This document shows, one piece after another, positions 43,623 to 54,361 of a stretch of DNA of 64,000 nt (the first letter of the stretch is position 1; the number at the start of each line of letters is the position of its first letter). A model generated the notes under the pieces. That model was not told the origin of the DNA, did no database searches, and worked only from the letters and a program-made list of their open reading frames with translations. Location of the stretch: positions 682,001-746,000 of the forward strand of contig NZ_JAMLIE010000001.1 in the NCBI RefSeq assembly GCF_023954335.1, given 5' to 3'. The position numbers and the translations under genes are program-made. This DNA is from Aquamicrobium sp. (GTDB lineage: Bacteria; Pseudomonadota; Alphaproteobacteria; Rhizobiales; Rhizobiaceae).

Positions 43623-44696
43623 TCAGCGCAGGATGCGGCTGATCATCTGCGCCGTATAGTCGACCATCGGCACGATGCGGGCGTAATTCAGCCGCGTCGG
43701 GCCGATGACGCCGAGCGCGCCGATGACGCGCGCGTCCTTGTCGCGATAGGGCGCGACGACCAGCGACGAGCCGGAGAGCGAGAACAGCCGGTTCTCCGAG
43801 CCGATGAAGATGCGCACGCCCGAGCCGTCCTCGGCGAGGTCGAGAAGCTGCACCAGCCCCTCCTTGGTCTCGAGGTCCTCGAACAGGTGGCGCAGCAGGT
43901 CGAGGTCGGCCTGCGCGGTGACGTTTTCGAGAAGGTTGGCCCGGCCGCGCACGATGAGGCGCGCCGGCAGGCCGCTTTCCGCCCCGGCCCAGACGGCGAG
44001 CCCGCGCTCGACGAGGTCCTGCGACAGCGTGTCGAGCGCCGCGCGCGTCTCCTCGCGCAGCCGGGCGATCTCGGCTTTCGCCTCGGCCAGCGTGCGCCCG
44101 CGTATGTGGGCGTTGAGGAAGTTGGACGCCTCGTGAAGCTGCGAGGCCGTGGTGCCGGCCGGCAATTCGACGACGCGGTTCTCGACGTCGCCGTTCTGCG
44201 AGACCAGCACCGTCAGCGCCCGCGTCGGCTCGAGCTGGATGAACTCGATGTGCTTCAATGGCACCTCGGCCTTGGCGGCGAGCACCAGCCCGGCCCCGCG
44301 CGACATGCCCGACAGCATCTGGCTGGCCTCGGTCAGCACGTGCTCCAGCGTCGCGCCGCTGCCGGACGCCTTGACCTGCGTCTCGATCGAGCGCCGCTCC
44401 TCGTCGGAAAGGTCGCCGATCTCCATGAAGGCGTCGACGAAGAAGCGCAGGCCGGCCTGCGTCGGCAGCCGCCCGGCCGAGATGTGCGGGGCGTAGATCA
44501 GGCCGAGCTGCTCCAGGTCGCTCATCACGTTGCGCACCGTCGCCGGCGACAGCGAGTGCGGCAGCAGGCGCGACAGGTTGCGCGAGCCGACGGGCTCGCC
44601 CTCCTTGAGGTACGTCTCGACGATCGCGCGGAAGATGTCGCGCGTGCGGGCGTCGAGCGACTGGATATGCTGCTGGTCTGGCACGGGCCTCGTCAT
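43623..44696 (-). CDS. hrcA: Heat-inducible transcription repressor HrcA
   Basis: This 357-residue repressor of class I heat-shock genes has an N-terminal winged helix (EPVGSRNLSRLLPHSLSPATVRN, then LGLIYAPHISAGRLPT) and a GAF-like core with VLVSQNGDVENRVVEL. It normally binds CIRCE elements in front of groES or dnaK operons. I see no CIRCE in its own upstream region. It is divergent from rph and precedes grpE. Confidence 0.95.
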   Translation of the reverse strand: MTRPVPDQQHIQSLDARTRDIFRAIVETYLKEGEPVGSRNLSRLLPHSLSPATVRNVMSDLEQLGLIYAPHISAGRLPTQAGLRFFVDAFMEIGDLSDEERRSIETQVKASGSGATLEHVLTEASQMLSGMSRGAGLVLAAKAEVPLKHIEFIQLEPTRALTVLVSQNGDVENRVVELPAGTTASQLHEASNFLNAHIRGRTLAEAKAEIARLREETRAALDTLSQDLVERGLAVWAGAESGLPARLIVRGRANLLENVTAQADLDLLRHLFEDLETKEGLVQLLDLAEDGSGVRIFIGSENRLFSLSGSSLVVAPYRDKDARVIGALGVIGPTRLNYARIVPMVDYTAQMISRILR

Positions 44697-44857
44697 CGTC
44701 GGTTTCGTCTTCTGGCGCGCCAAGGATATAGTGGGGCGCGGGCGCGGCGCAACGCCTGTGAGAGGCGTGGGCCCGCGAGAGGCCTTGTGTGCGCCTTTTC
44801 CTTTGCCTCGCGCCAAGCCTGCGGCTACAAGCCGGCATCTTCAACCGGAAACGAACC

Positions 44858-45574
44858 ATGCGTCCATCCAAGCGCCAGCCCGACGAGATGCGGGCGATCT
44901 CCTTTGAACGCGGCGTGTCCAAGCACGCCGAGGGCTCCTGCCTCGTACGCTTCGGCGACACCCATGTCCTGTGTACGGCGAGCCTCGAGGAGCGCGTCCC
45001 CGCCTGGCTGCGCAATTCCGGCAAGGGCTGGGTGACGGCCGAATACGGCATGCTGCCGCGCTCGACCGGCGACCGGATGCGCCGCGAGGCGTCGTCCGGC
45101 AAGCAGGGCGGGCGCACGCTCGAGATCCAGCGTCTGATCGGCCGCAGCCTGCGCGCCGTCATCGACCTCCAGGCGCTCGGCGAGGTGCAGATCACCGTCG
45201 ATTGCGACGTCATCCAGGCAGACGGCGGCACCCGCACGGCGGCGATCACCGGCGGCTTCGTCGCGCTTCACGACTGCCTGAAATGGATGGAGGCGCGCCA
45301 GATGCTCTCCGTCCAGAAGGTGCTGAAGGACCATGTCGCGGCGATTTCCTGCGGCATCCATGGCGGCGTGCCGGTGATCGACCTCGACTATGCCGAGGAT
45401 TCGTCGGCCGGCACCGACGCCAATTTCGTCATGACCGGCAAGGGCGGCATCGTCGAGGTACAGGGCACGGCCGAGGGCGAGCCGTTCACCGAAGCCGAGT
45501 TCGCCGCCCTGATGGCGCTGGCCAAGGCCGGCATCGCCCGGCTGGTCAACCTCCAGAAGATGGCGATCGGCTGA
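44858..45574 (+). CDS. rph: Ribonuclease PH
   Basis: This 238-residue phosphorolytic exonuclease trims tRNA 3' ends. Motifs include MRPSKRQPDEMRAISFERG, CTASLEERVPAWLR, GWVTAEYGMLPRST, GGRTLEIQRLIGRSLRAV, and DCDVIQADGGTRTAAITG. Length is standard. It opens a run of tightly packed genes (VOC protein, rdgB, hemW). Confidence 0.96.
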   Translation: MRPSKRQPDEMRAISFERGVSKHAEGSCLVRFGDTHVLCTASLEERVPAWLRNSGKGWVTAEYGMLPRSTGDRMRREASSGKQGGRTLEIQRLIGRSLRAVIDLQALGEVQITVDCDVIQADGGTRTAAITGGFVALHDCLKWMEARQMLSVQKVLKDHVAAISCGIHGGVPVIDLDYAEDSSAGTDANFVMTGKGGIVEVQGTAEGEPFTEAEFAALMALAKAGIARLVNLQKMAIG

Positions 45575-45575
45575 G

Positions 45576-46019
45576 ATGACCTCCGCGCCCGTTCCCTCCG
45601 GCATCCTCGAATCCGCGCTCTATGTCGACGACCTCGACAAGGCGGAGGCGTTCTATGGCGAGGTGATGGGGCTGGAGCGGATCGCGAAGGTCGAGGGGCG
45701 CCACGTCTTCTTCCGCTGCGGCGACGGCGTGCTGCTGCTGTTCGATCCGGCCGAGACCGTCAAGCCGACGAAGCCGGACGCGAAGCTGCCCGTGCCGCCG
45801 CACGGGGCGGGCGGCGACGGGCATCTGTGCTTCCGCGCCACGGACGCCGAGATCGATCGCTGGAAGGCGCATCTGGAAGCACACGGGATCGGGATCGAGG
45901 CCGATTTCCACTGGCCGGCGCGCGGCGACGAGCCGAACGGCGGCCGCTCGATCTATTTCCGCGATCCCGCCGGCAACTCGCTGGAGATCGCCGAGCCGAG
46001 AATCTGGGGGCTGGTCTGA
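45576..46019 (+). CDS. VOC family protein (glyoxalase/bleomycin-resistance fold)
   Basis: This 147-residue protein has two beta-alpha-beta-beta-beta modules: ILESALYVDDLDKAEAFYGE and GHLCFRATDAEIDRWKAHLE. It ends with SIYFRDPAGNSLEIAEPRIW, the classic metal-ligand Glu strand. It belongs to the vicinal oxygen chelate superfamily; the substrate is unknown. It begins 1 bp after rph and overlaps rdgB by one base (TGATG). Confidence 0.9.
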   Translation: MTSAPVPSGILESALYVDDLDKAEAFYGEVMGLERIAKVEGRHVFFRCGDGVLLLFDPAETVKPTKPDAKLPVPPHGAGGDGHLCFRATDAEIDRWKAHLEAHGIGIEADFHWPARGDEPNGGRSIYFRDPAGNSLEIAEPRIWGLV

Positions 46020-46651
46020 TGCGCATGCTGGACGGCAGGAAGATCGTTGTGGCCAGCCACAACAAGGGCAAGCTGGCCGAGATCGCCGGCCTGATCGGGC
46101 CGTTCGGCTTCGAGGCGAAATCGGCGGCCGAATACGGCCTGCCCGAGCCGGAAGAGACAGGCACCACCTTCGAGGAGAACGCCTATATCAAGGCGTTCGC
46201 GGCCGCCTCCGCCACCGGGCTGCCGGCGCTGTCCGACGACAGCGGGCTGGTCGTCGACGCGCTCGGCGGCGCACCGGGCGTCTACACCGCCGACTGGGCC
46301 GAGACCGGCAACGGCCGCGACTTTGCCATGGCCATGCGCAAGGTCGAGCACCTGTTGCAGGAAGAACGCGCGACGACGCCCGACAGGCGCGCCGGGCGCT
46401 TCGTCTCCGTCATCTGCCTCGCCTGGCCGGACGGCCATGCCGAGTATTTTAGAGGGCAAGTCGAGGGCACGCTGGTGTGGCCGCCGCGCGGGGAGAAGGG
46501 CTTCGGCTTCGATCCCGTCTTCCTGCCGGACGGCTTCGAGCGGACGTTCGGCGAGATGAGCGTCGAGGAGAAGCAGGGGATCGATGCGCCGCTGTCGCAC
46601 CGCGCCCGCGCCTTCGACTTGTTCCGGCGGGCGATGCTGGAAAAGGCATGA
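46019..46651 (+). CDS. rdgB: Non-canonical purine NTP pyrophosphatase (dITP/XTP, RdgB/HAM1)
   Basis: This 210-residue house-cleaning enzyme hydrolyses dITP and XTP. It has VVASHNKGKLAEI at the N-terminus, GTTFEENAYIKA, ALSDDSGLVVDALGGAPGVY, and GEKGFGFDPVFLPDG near the C-terminus with SHRARAF. Start and stop overlap its neighbours (TGATG and ATGA), showing operon coupling with the VOC gene and hemW. Confidence 0.96.
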   Translation: MRMLDGRKIVVASHNKGKLAEIAGLIGPFGFEAKSAAEYGLPEPEETGTTFEENAYIKAFAAASATGLPALSDDSGLVVDALGGAPGVYTADWAETGNGRDFAMAMRKVEHLLQEERATTPDRRAGRFVSVICLAWPDGHAEYFRGQVEGTLVWPPRGEKGFGFDPVFLPDGFERTFGEMSVEEKQGIDAPLSHRARAFDLFRRAMLEKA

Positions 46652-47808
46652 GCGCGGAGGAGCGGTCGCCCGGCTTCGGGGTCTATGTCCATTGGCCGTT
46701 CTGCGCGGCCAAATGCCCCTATTGCGACTTCAACTCCCATGTCCGCCACCAGCCGGTCGACCAGGCGCGGTTCGCCGCCGCCTTCGCCGCCGAGATGGCG
46801 ACGATGCGCGCCCGCACCGGCGCGCGGACGGTGACGTCGATCTTCCTCGGCGGCGGCACGCCGTCGCTGATGGAGCCGGCAACCGTCGGTGCCGTGCTGG
46901 AGGCCGTCGCGAAGAACTGGACGGTGCCTTCGGGCATCGAGGTGACGCTGGAGGCCAACCCGTCGTCGGTCGAGGCAGGCCGCTTCCGCGGCTATCGCGA
47001 CGCGGGGGTCAACCGCGTCTCGCTCGGCGTGCAGGCGCTGAACGACAGGGATTTGCGCTTCCTCGGCCGGCTGCACGATGTCGGGCAGGCGCTCCACGCC
47101 ATCCGGCTGGCGCGCGAGACGTTCCCGCGCCTCTCCTTCGACCTGATCTATGCAAGGCCGGGCCAGACGCTCGAAGCATGGGAACGGGAGCTGGAGGAGG
47201 CGATCTCGCACGCGGCCGATCACCTCTCGCTCTACCAGCTCACCATCGAGGAAGGCACGCGCTTTCACCTCCTGCACGAGGCGGGCAAGTTCGTCATGCC
47301 CGACGCCGACCTCTCGGCCGACCTCTACCGGCTGACGCAGGAGGTGACGGCCGCGCGCGGCCTGCCGGCCTACGAGATCTCCAACCATGCGCGGCCGGGC
47401 GCGGAAAGCCGGCACAACCTCGTCTACTGGCGCTACGGCGAATATGTCGGCGTCGGGCCGGGCGCGCATGGCCGCTTCGTCGAGGACGGCCGGCGCATCG
47501 TCACTTTCACCGAGAAGGTGCCGGAGGCTTGGGCGTCGCTGGTCGAGAGACAAGGCCATGGCGTCGTCGGCGGCGAGGTGCTGACGCGCGAGGAGGAGGC
47601 CGACGAGTTCCTGCTGATGGGCCTGAGGCTCGCCGAGGGCATCGACCTTGCCCGCTACGAGGCGCTGTCCGGCCGCGCGCTTTCGGCGCGCCGCATCGCC
47701 GTGCTCCAGGACGAGGCGCTCGTCGCCCCGGTCGGCAATTCGCGCTTGAGGGTCACGCCCGCCGGCATGATCGTGCTCGACGCGGTGGTCGCCGATCTGG
47801 CACGATAG
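46648..47808 (+). CDS. hemW: Radical SAM heme chaperone HemW
   Basis: This 386-residue protein has the radical-SAM motif C-x3-C-x2-C in FCAAKCPYCDF, preceded by YVHWPF as in HemW. FLGGGTPSLM and VSLGVQALNDRDLRFLGR follow, with the C-terminal HemN domain containing YEISNHARPG. HemW binds heme and delivers it to respiratory enzymes; it lacks coproporphyrinogen oxidase activity. It overlaps rdgB by 4 bp. The wrong label HemN is common for this family. Confidence 0.94.
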   Translation: MSAEERSPGFGVYVHWPFCAAKCPYCDFNSHVRHQPVDQARFAAAFAAEMATMRARTGARTVTSIFLGGGTPSLMEPATVGAVLEAVAKNWTVPSGIEVTLEANPSSVEAGRFRGYRDAGVNRVSLGVQALNDRDLRFLGRLHDVGQALHAIRLARETFPRLSFDLIYARPGQTLEAWERELEEAISHAADHLSLYQLTIEEGTRFHLLHEAGKFVMPDADLSADLYRLTQEVTAARGLPAYEISNHARPGAESRHNLVYWRYGEYVGVGPGAHGRFVEDGRRIVTFTEKVPEAWASLVERQGHGVVGGEVLTREEEADEFLLMGLRLAEGIDLARYEALSGRALSARRIAVLQDEALVAPVGNSRLRVTPAGMIVLDAVVADLAR

Positions 47809-47855
47809 GGCATGATCCCGAAAAGTGGGAACCGGTTTTCGGACAAGATCATGCT
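47809..47855. repeat. Rhizobial-type palindromic intergenic repeat (family B)
   Basis: GCATGATC at one end pairs with GATCATGC at the other, and inside CCGAAAA pairs with TTTTCGG around GTGGGAACC. This long imperfect palindrome is a very common dispersed element of rhizobial genomes. It lies between hemW and rsmI. Confidence 0.8.
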
Positions 47856-47870
47856 CGAACGGACAGGCCG

Positions 47871-48773
47871 ATGACGGAGAACCACGCGGGCAGGGAGCGC
47901 AGCTATGTCGTCGGGCAGGCGGTGTTCGCCGCCCGGCCGCTTCCCCCCGCGCTCTATCTCGTCGCGACGCCGATCGGCAATCTTTCCGACATCACCTTGC
48001 GCGCGCTGGAGACGCTGGCCGCGGCCGACATCCTCGCCTGCGAGGATACGCGGGTCACCCGCGTACTGCTTTCCCGCTACGGCATCTCGCGCCGCATGAC
48101 CGCCTATCACGAGCACAACGCCGCGCAGGCCGGGCCTAAGCTCGTCGAGGCGGTGCTGGCCGGGAAAAGCGTGGCGCTGGTCTCCGACGCCGGCACGCCG
48201 CTCGTCTCCGACCCCGGCTACCGGCTGGTCGAGGAGGTCGTCGCGGCAGGCGGCGCGGTCGTGCCGATCCCAGGGCCCTCGGCGCTACTCGCGGCGCTGA
48301 CGGCCTCCGGCCTGCCCTCCGACACCTTCCTGTTCGCCGGCTTCCTGCCGGTGAAGGCGGGACAGCGGAAGACGCGGCTCGAAGAATTGAAGGCTGTGCC
48401 GGCGACGCTCCTGTTCTACGAATCGCCGCGCCGGCTCGCCGAGGCGCTGGCGGCGATGGCCGGGGCGCTGGGCGACCGGCCTGCCGCCATCTGCCGCGAG
48501 CTGACCAAGACTTTCGAGGAGGTGCGGCGCGGCCCGCTCGCCGCGCTGGCCGGGGCTTACGCGCAGGAAGACGCGCCGCGCGGGGAAATCGTCGTCTGCG
48601 TCGGCCCGCCACTGGGGCGGCAGGAGACGGCGGAGGACGTCGACGCGCTGCTGCTGTCGTTGGGTGCCGAGCTCGGCGCCTCGAAGGCGGCGGCCGAAGC
48701 TGCGAGAATGACGGGGGGCCGGAAGGCCGACCTCTACCGCCGGCTGTTGGAACTGAAGGGCGATGGCGGATAG
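47871..48773 (+). CDS. rsmI: 16S rRNA (cytidine(1402)-2'-O)-methyltransferase
   Basis: This 300-residue TP-methylase has the YLVATPIGNLSDITLRA opening, CEDTRVTRVLLSRY, and ALVSDAGTPLVSDPGYRLV, then IPGPSALLAALTASGLPSD, GFLP and YESPRRL. It methylates the ribose of C1402 of 16S rRNA. Its last 11 bp overlap yraN, the usual neighbour. Confidence 0.95.
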   Translation: MTENHAGRERSYVVGQAVFAARPLPPALYLVATPIGNLSDITLRALETLAAADILACEDTRVTRVLLSRYGISRRMTAYHEHNAAQAGPKLVEAVLAGKSVALVSDAGTPLVSDPGYRLVEEVVAAGGAVVPIPGPSALLAALTASGLPSDTFLFAGFLPVKAGQRKTRLEELKAVPATLLFYESPRRLAEALAAMAGALGDRPAAICRELTKTFEEVRRGPLAALAGAYAQEDAPRGEIVVCVGPPLGRQETAEDVDALLLSLGAELGASKAAAEAARMTGGRKADLYRRLLELKGDGG

Positions 48774-49137
48774 CGGCACAGGGCGGAAGCTGCGCCATTA
48801 CCGGCGCGGCCATCGCGGCGAATGGCTCGCCGCGCTCGCCCTGATGCTGAAAGGCTACCGCATCCTCGCCCGCCGCTACCGCACGAAGCTCGGCGAGATC
48901 GACCTGATCGCCCGGCGCGGCGATCTCGTCCTGATCGTCGAGGTCAAGGTGCGGCCGACGCTCACCGAGGCGATGGAGGCGGTGCAGCGCCTCAACGAGC
49001 GCCGCATCGAGGCGGCCGCCGACCTGTGGCTGGCGCGCCAGCCCGACCATGCGCGGCTCGCGCTGCGCTTCGACATGGTGGCGGTCGTGCCGCGGCGCTG
49101 GCCTGTCCATGTCGAAAATATTTTCAACGGCCGCTGA
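48763..49137 (+). CDS. YraN family endonuclease-like protein (UPF0102)
   Basis: This 124-residue protein has the restriction-endonuclease-like core: RGEWLAALALMLKGYRILARR, KLGEIDLIARRGD, and LVLIVEVKVRPT, with conserved Glu-Asp-Glu-x-Lys positions. Its function in the cell is not established. It overlaps rsmI in another frame. In many relatives gshB follows; here a cyclase-family pseudogene follows. Confidence 0.92.
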   Translation: MADSGTGRKLRHYRRGHRGEWLAALALMLKGYRILARRYRTKLGEIDLIARRGDLVLIVEVKVRPTLTEAMEAVQRLNERRIEAAADLWLARQPDHARLALRFDMVAVVPRRWPVHVENIFNGR

Positions 49138-49221
49138 GCGCCGGAAAATCATTCCCTTGCGGCGGATGGAGCGCGGAGTCATGCTGCCCCTTGCTTTGCT
49201 GCAAAAGAGGGGAATATCGCG

Positions 49222-50061
49222 ATGTGTCACGCCTGCGTCATGGAAAACGTCAAGTCGAACATGCTGTCGCGCCGCAGCCTGTTCAGGGGCGGCATCGCCG
49301 CGGCCGCGGCGGCGACGACCATCGCGGTCACGCCGCAACCGCTGCGCGCCGATGCGGCGCCGCTGTTCGCCGAGGGCCTGCCGGGCACCGTCGCCGACCT
49401 GACGCACGAGCTGCATGAAGAGTTCCCGACCTTCTTCGGCGGGCAGCAGGTCTTCTACGACAAGAAGTTCAGCTACGAGAAGGACACGTTCAACCTCTAC
49501 GAGCTGCGCATCAACGAGCACACCGGGACCCATATCGACGCGCCGCTGCATTTCTCGGCCGACGGCAAGTCGGTGGCGGAGCTGCCGGTGGAAGATCTCG
49601 TCGCGCCGCTGGTCGTCGTCGACATCCGGGCGAAGGCGGCCGGGAACGCCGACGCGCAGCTGACGCCGGACGACCTCAAGGCATGGATCGACGCCAATGG
49701 CGAGCTGCCCGAGGGCGCGGTGGTGGCGCTGAACTCCGGCTGGGACGCCCATCTCGGCACGGACAAGTTCCGCAACGCCGATGCCGAGGGCAAGATGCAC
49801 TTCCCCGGCTTCCATGTCGACGCGATCCACCAGCTTCTAGAAGGCTCGGCCAAGGCGATCGCGGTCGACACGCTGTCGCTCAATTTCGGCTAGTCGCCCG
49901 ACTTCGCCGTCCACAACACCTGGCTGCCGGCCGGCCGCTACGGCATCGAGGGCGTCGCCAATCTGGGCGCCCTGCCGGCGAAGGGCGCGACCATCGTCGT
50001 CGGCGCGCCCAAGGTGCGCGGCGGCACCGGCGGCCCGGCGCGGGTGTTCGCCTTCGTGTGA
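49222..50061 (+). pseudogene. Cyclase-family (kynurenine formamidase-like) metal hydrolase, interrupted by an in-frame amber codon
   Basis: The frame encodes a Tat-type signal (SRRSLFRGGIAAAAAATTI), then a cyclase domain with DLTHELHEEFPTFF, the metal-binding HTGTHIDAPLHF, and ALNSGWDAH. At 49891-49893 a TAG stops translation after SLNFG. The same frame then continues with SPDFAVHNTWLPAGRYGIEG and GGTGGPARVFAF to a TGA at 50059-50061, which is the normal C-terminal domain. A single C-to-T change of a CAG codon would explain it. Either the gene is a recent pseudogene, the TAG is read through, or it is a base error. The truncated product is 223 residues; full length would be about 279. Confidence 0.85.
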
Positions 50062-50100
50062 TTTCATCGAAGCCGGGCGGCTCTGGTTGGGCATTGGCGC

Positions 50101-50228
50101 TGCCCCTCACCTGCCTGCCGGCATCCTCTCCCCGTGAACGGGGAGAGGAGGGATGACCGCAACGCCGCCGTATCCCCATCTCGCCGTTCACGGGGAGAAG
50201 GTGCCCGAAGGGCGGATAAGGGGTGGCG
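50101..50228. repeat. Rhizobial-type palindromic intergenic repeat (family C) with strong hairpin
   Basis: The segment contains CCTCTCCCCG-TGAA-CGGGGAGAGG (50125-50148), a perfect 10-bp stem. A related inverted half follows at about 50173-50228 (CGTTCACGGGGAGAAGG, then GGGCGGATAAGGGG). Such CTCTCCCCGT-GAACGGGGAGA mosaics are frequent in rhizobial intergenic DNA. It also separates the cyclase pseudogene from the convergent P450 and could act as a terminator. Confidence 0.75.
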
Positions 50229-50249
50229 GCGTGCTCGCCAGAGAAGGCA

Positions 50250-51650
50250 CTACCGCCGGCTGACTCGCATCGGCAGGCCGCCCTGCGGCTGGGTGGTCAG
50301 CTTCTGCACCGGCCACGGATCGGTTTCGGGCAATACGTCGAAGCGGAAGCGCGACATCAGCACGCCGAGCGCGATCGCCGCCTCCTGCATGGCGAAGGCG
50401 GCGCCGATGCATACGCGCGGGCCGGCGCCGAACGGCAGGTACTGGTAGCGGTCGATTTTTTCGCGGTTTTCCGGGTGGAAACGCTCGGGCAGGAAGGCGT
50501 CGGGGTCCTTCCACAGCTTGCGGTGGCGGTGGATGGTCCACGGCATGATCTGCACCTGCGTCCCGGCGGCGATGTCGAGGCCTTGCCAGCGCTCGGCCGC
50601 TATCGCCTCGCGGCTGATCGAGGCCGCGGGCGGGTAGAGCCGCATCGCCTCCTCGAAGGCGGCGCGCGCCAGCGGCATCTTCGCCAGCCATGCGTGCGGG
50701 TCCTGCGTCGTCGCCACCACCGCGTCGATCTCGGCCTCGATCCTGTCGCGCTCCCACGGCGCCCGCGACAGGCAGTAGAGCGTCCAGCCGAGCGCCCGCG
50801 CCGTCGTCTCGTGTCCGGCGCCGATGAAGGTGATGATGTTGTCCTCGATCTCATCGGCGGAAAGCCCGTCCGGCCCCTCGGCCTTCAGCAGAAGGGTCAG
50901 GAAGTCGCTCGGGCAGCCGTCGGGGTCGGCCGCGAGCCTTTCCTTGCGCATGCGCATCGTCTCGGCCACCAGCGTGCGGAAGAAGGCGAGCGTGCGGCGC
51001 CCGCGCAGGCGGGTGATGCGCGGCAGCCAGTCGGGCGCGCCGATCAGGTCGAGCGGGTCGACGCGGCCCATGGTTTCGAAAAGGTGATCGACCTGACGGG
51101 CAAAATCGGCCGGGTCGCCGGCGATCTCGCCGGAGAACAGCGTCTCGGCGAGGATGTCGTAGGTCAGCATCGTCATGTCGCGGGCGATGTCGCTCACCGC
51201 CCCGTCGGCGTAGCGGGCGGCGAACGCCTCGCTGCGCTCCAGCATCGGGCGGGCGAAGCCGGCGATGTGGCGCGGCGTGAACACCGGCGCCATCGCCTTG
51301 CGCGAGCGCTTCCAGGTCTCGCCTTCCGCCGTCAGCAGCCCGTCCTTCAGGATCGGCCGCAATATCTTCTGCCGCACCCGCGCCATGCGGTAGTTGGCGG
51401 CATTGTCGACGAGGATGTGGCGGATCAGCGCCGGGTCGTTGGCGATGAGCAGCGGCCCGCCGATCCCGGTGCCGATCGACACGAACGGCTCGTTGTAGGA
51501 CGGCTCGCCCCATAGCTCGAGCGGGTTGCGGTAGACGATGCGCATCAGCTGCAGCGTCGACGGCGGCTTCGAGCGCGGCTTCGGCGCCGGCGGCACGAAG
51601 GGGGCGGGCGTGGCGTCCATCGCCGGGGCTCCGTTGCGGGTCCCTTCCAT
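50250..51650 (-). CDS. Cytochrome P450
   Basis: This 466-residue P450 has the I-helix oxygen-activation motif GAGHETT, the K-helix E-x-x-R (EEAMRLYPP), and the heme-binding FGAGPRVCIG with the Cys ligand. The WKRSRKAMAPVF segment in the C-helix is standard. There is no N-terminal membrane anchor; residues 1-30 are Pro-rich. No redox partner is encoded next to it, so it probably uses a housekeeping ferredoxin. The substrate is unknown. Genes with this layout in alphaproteobacteria are often of the CYP4/CYP102-like fatty-acid group, but that is only an inference. Confidence 0.92.
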   Translation of the reverse strand: MEGTRNGAPAMDATPAPFVPPAPKPRSKPPSTLQLMRIVYRNPLELWGEPSYNEPFVSIGTGIGGPLLIANDPALIRHILVDNAANYRMARVRQKILRPILKDGLLTAEGETWKRSRKAMAPVFTPRHIAGFARPMLERSEAFAARYADGAVSDIARDMTMLTYDILAETLFSGEIAGDPADFARQVDHLFETMGRVDPLDLIGAPDWLPRITRLRGRRTLAFFRTLVAETMRMRKERLAADPDGCPSDFLTLLLKAEGPDGLSADEIEDNIITFIGAGHETTARALGWTLYCLSRAPWERDRIEAEIDAVVATTQDPHAWLAKMPLARAAFEEAMRLYPPAASISREAIAAERWQGLDIAAGTQVQIMPWTIHRHRKLWKDPDAFLPERFHPENREKIDRYQYLPFGAGPRVCIGAAFAMQEAAIALGVLMSRFRFDVLPETDPWPVQKLTTQPQGGLPMRVSRR

Positions 51651-51725
51651 CTAGGGTGCGGGCGGCCCGCATTCAAACCGGCGGCCCAAACGCCGCGTCA
51701 TCCCCATCCGAATCGGGCAAATGCC

Positions 51726-51754
51726 TTGGAAATCAACGCTTCAGGGCCTATATC
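51726..51754 (+). promoter_or_regulatory. Probable sigma-70 promoter of gyrB
   Basis: TTGGAA (51726-51731) and TATATC (51749-51754) are spaced exactly 17 bp apart, about 70 bp upstream of the gyrB ATG, in the only clearly A/T-rich part of the intergenic region. Confidence 0.55.
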
Positions 51755-51822
51755 TTCAGGGTCTTGCGGCGCGTGATTCGATCCCGCGCGTCCTTCCCCG
51801 GAAACGGCAGAAACGGACCTTC

Positions 51823-54264
<2,442 letters not shown>

Positions 54265-54290
54265 TCCCGCGACCGGGGCGGTCGGGGAAA

Positions 54291-54312
54291 CCGGCGGCGC
54301 ATGTCGCCGGCT
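54291..54312 (+). terminator. Candidate terminator hairpin after gyrB
   Basis: CCGGCG and CGCCGG pair across an eight-base loop about 26 bp after the gyrB stop. No T-run follows, so it is only a candidate. Confidence 0.35.
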
Positions 54313-54331
54313 TGGCCGTGCGCAGGCTTTC

Positions 54332-54350
54332 GCGAATATGTGATATTCGC
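54332..54350. promoter_or_regulatory. Perfect inverted repeat upstream of the CYTH-CHAD gene
   Basis: GCGAATAT-GTG-ATATTCGC is an 8-3-8 perfect dyad, 11 bp before the ATG of the CYTH-CHAD gene. It is A/T-rich inside a GC-rich context, like a transcription factor site, but could also be an mRNA hairpin close to the start codon. No linked regulator is present. Confidence 0.5.
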
Positions 54351-54361
54351 CGTGTAGACGG

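Noticed and set aside
44697..44857. A CIRCE element controlling hrcA
   Set aside because: No TTAGCACTC-N9-GAGTGCTAA-like dyad can be found in the divergent hrcA-rph region.
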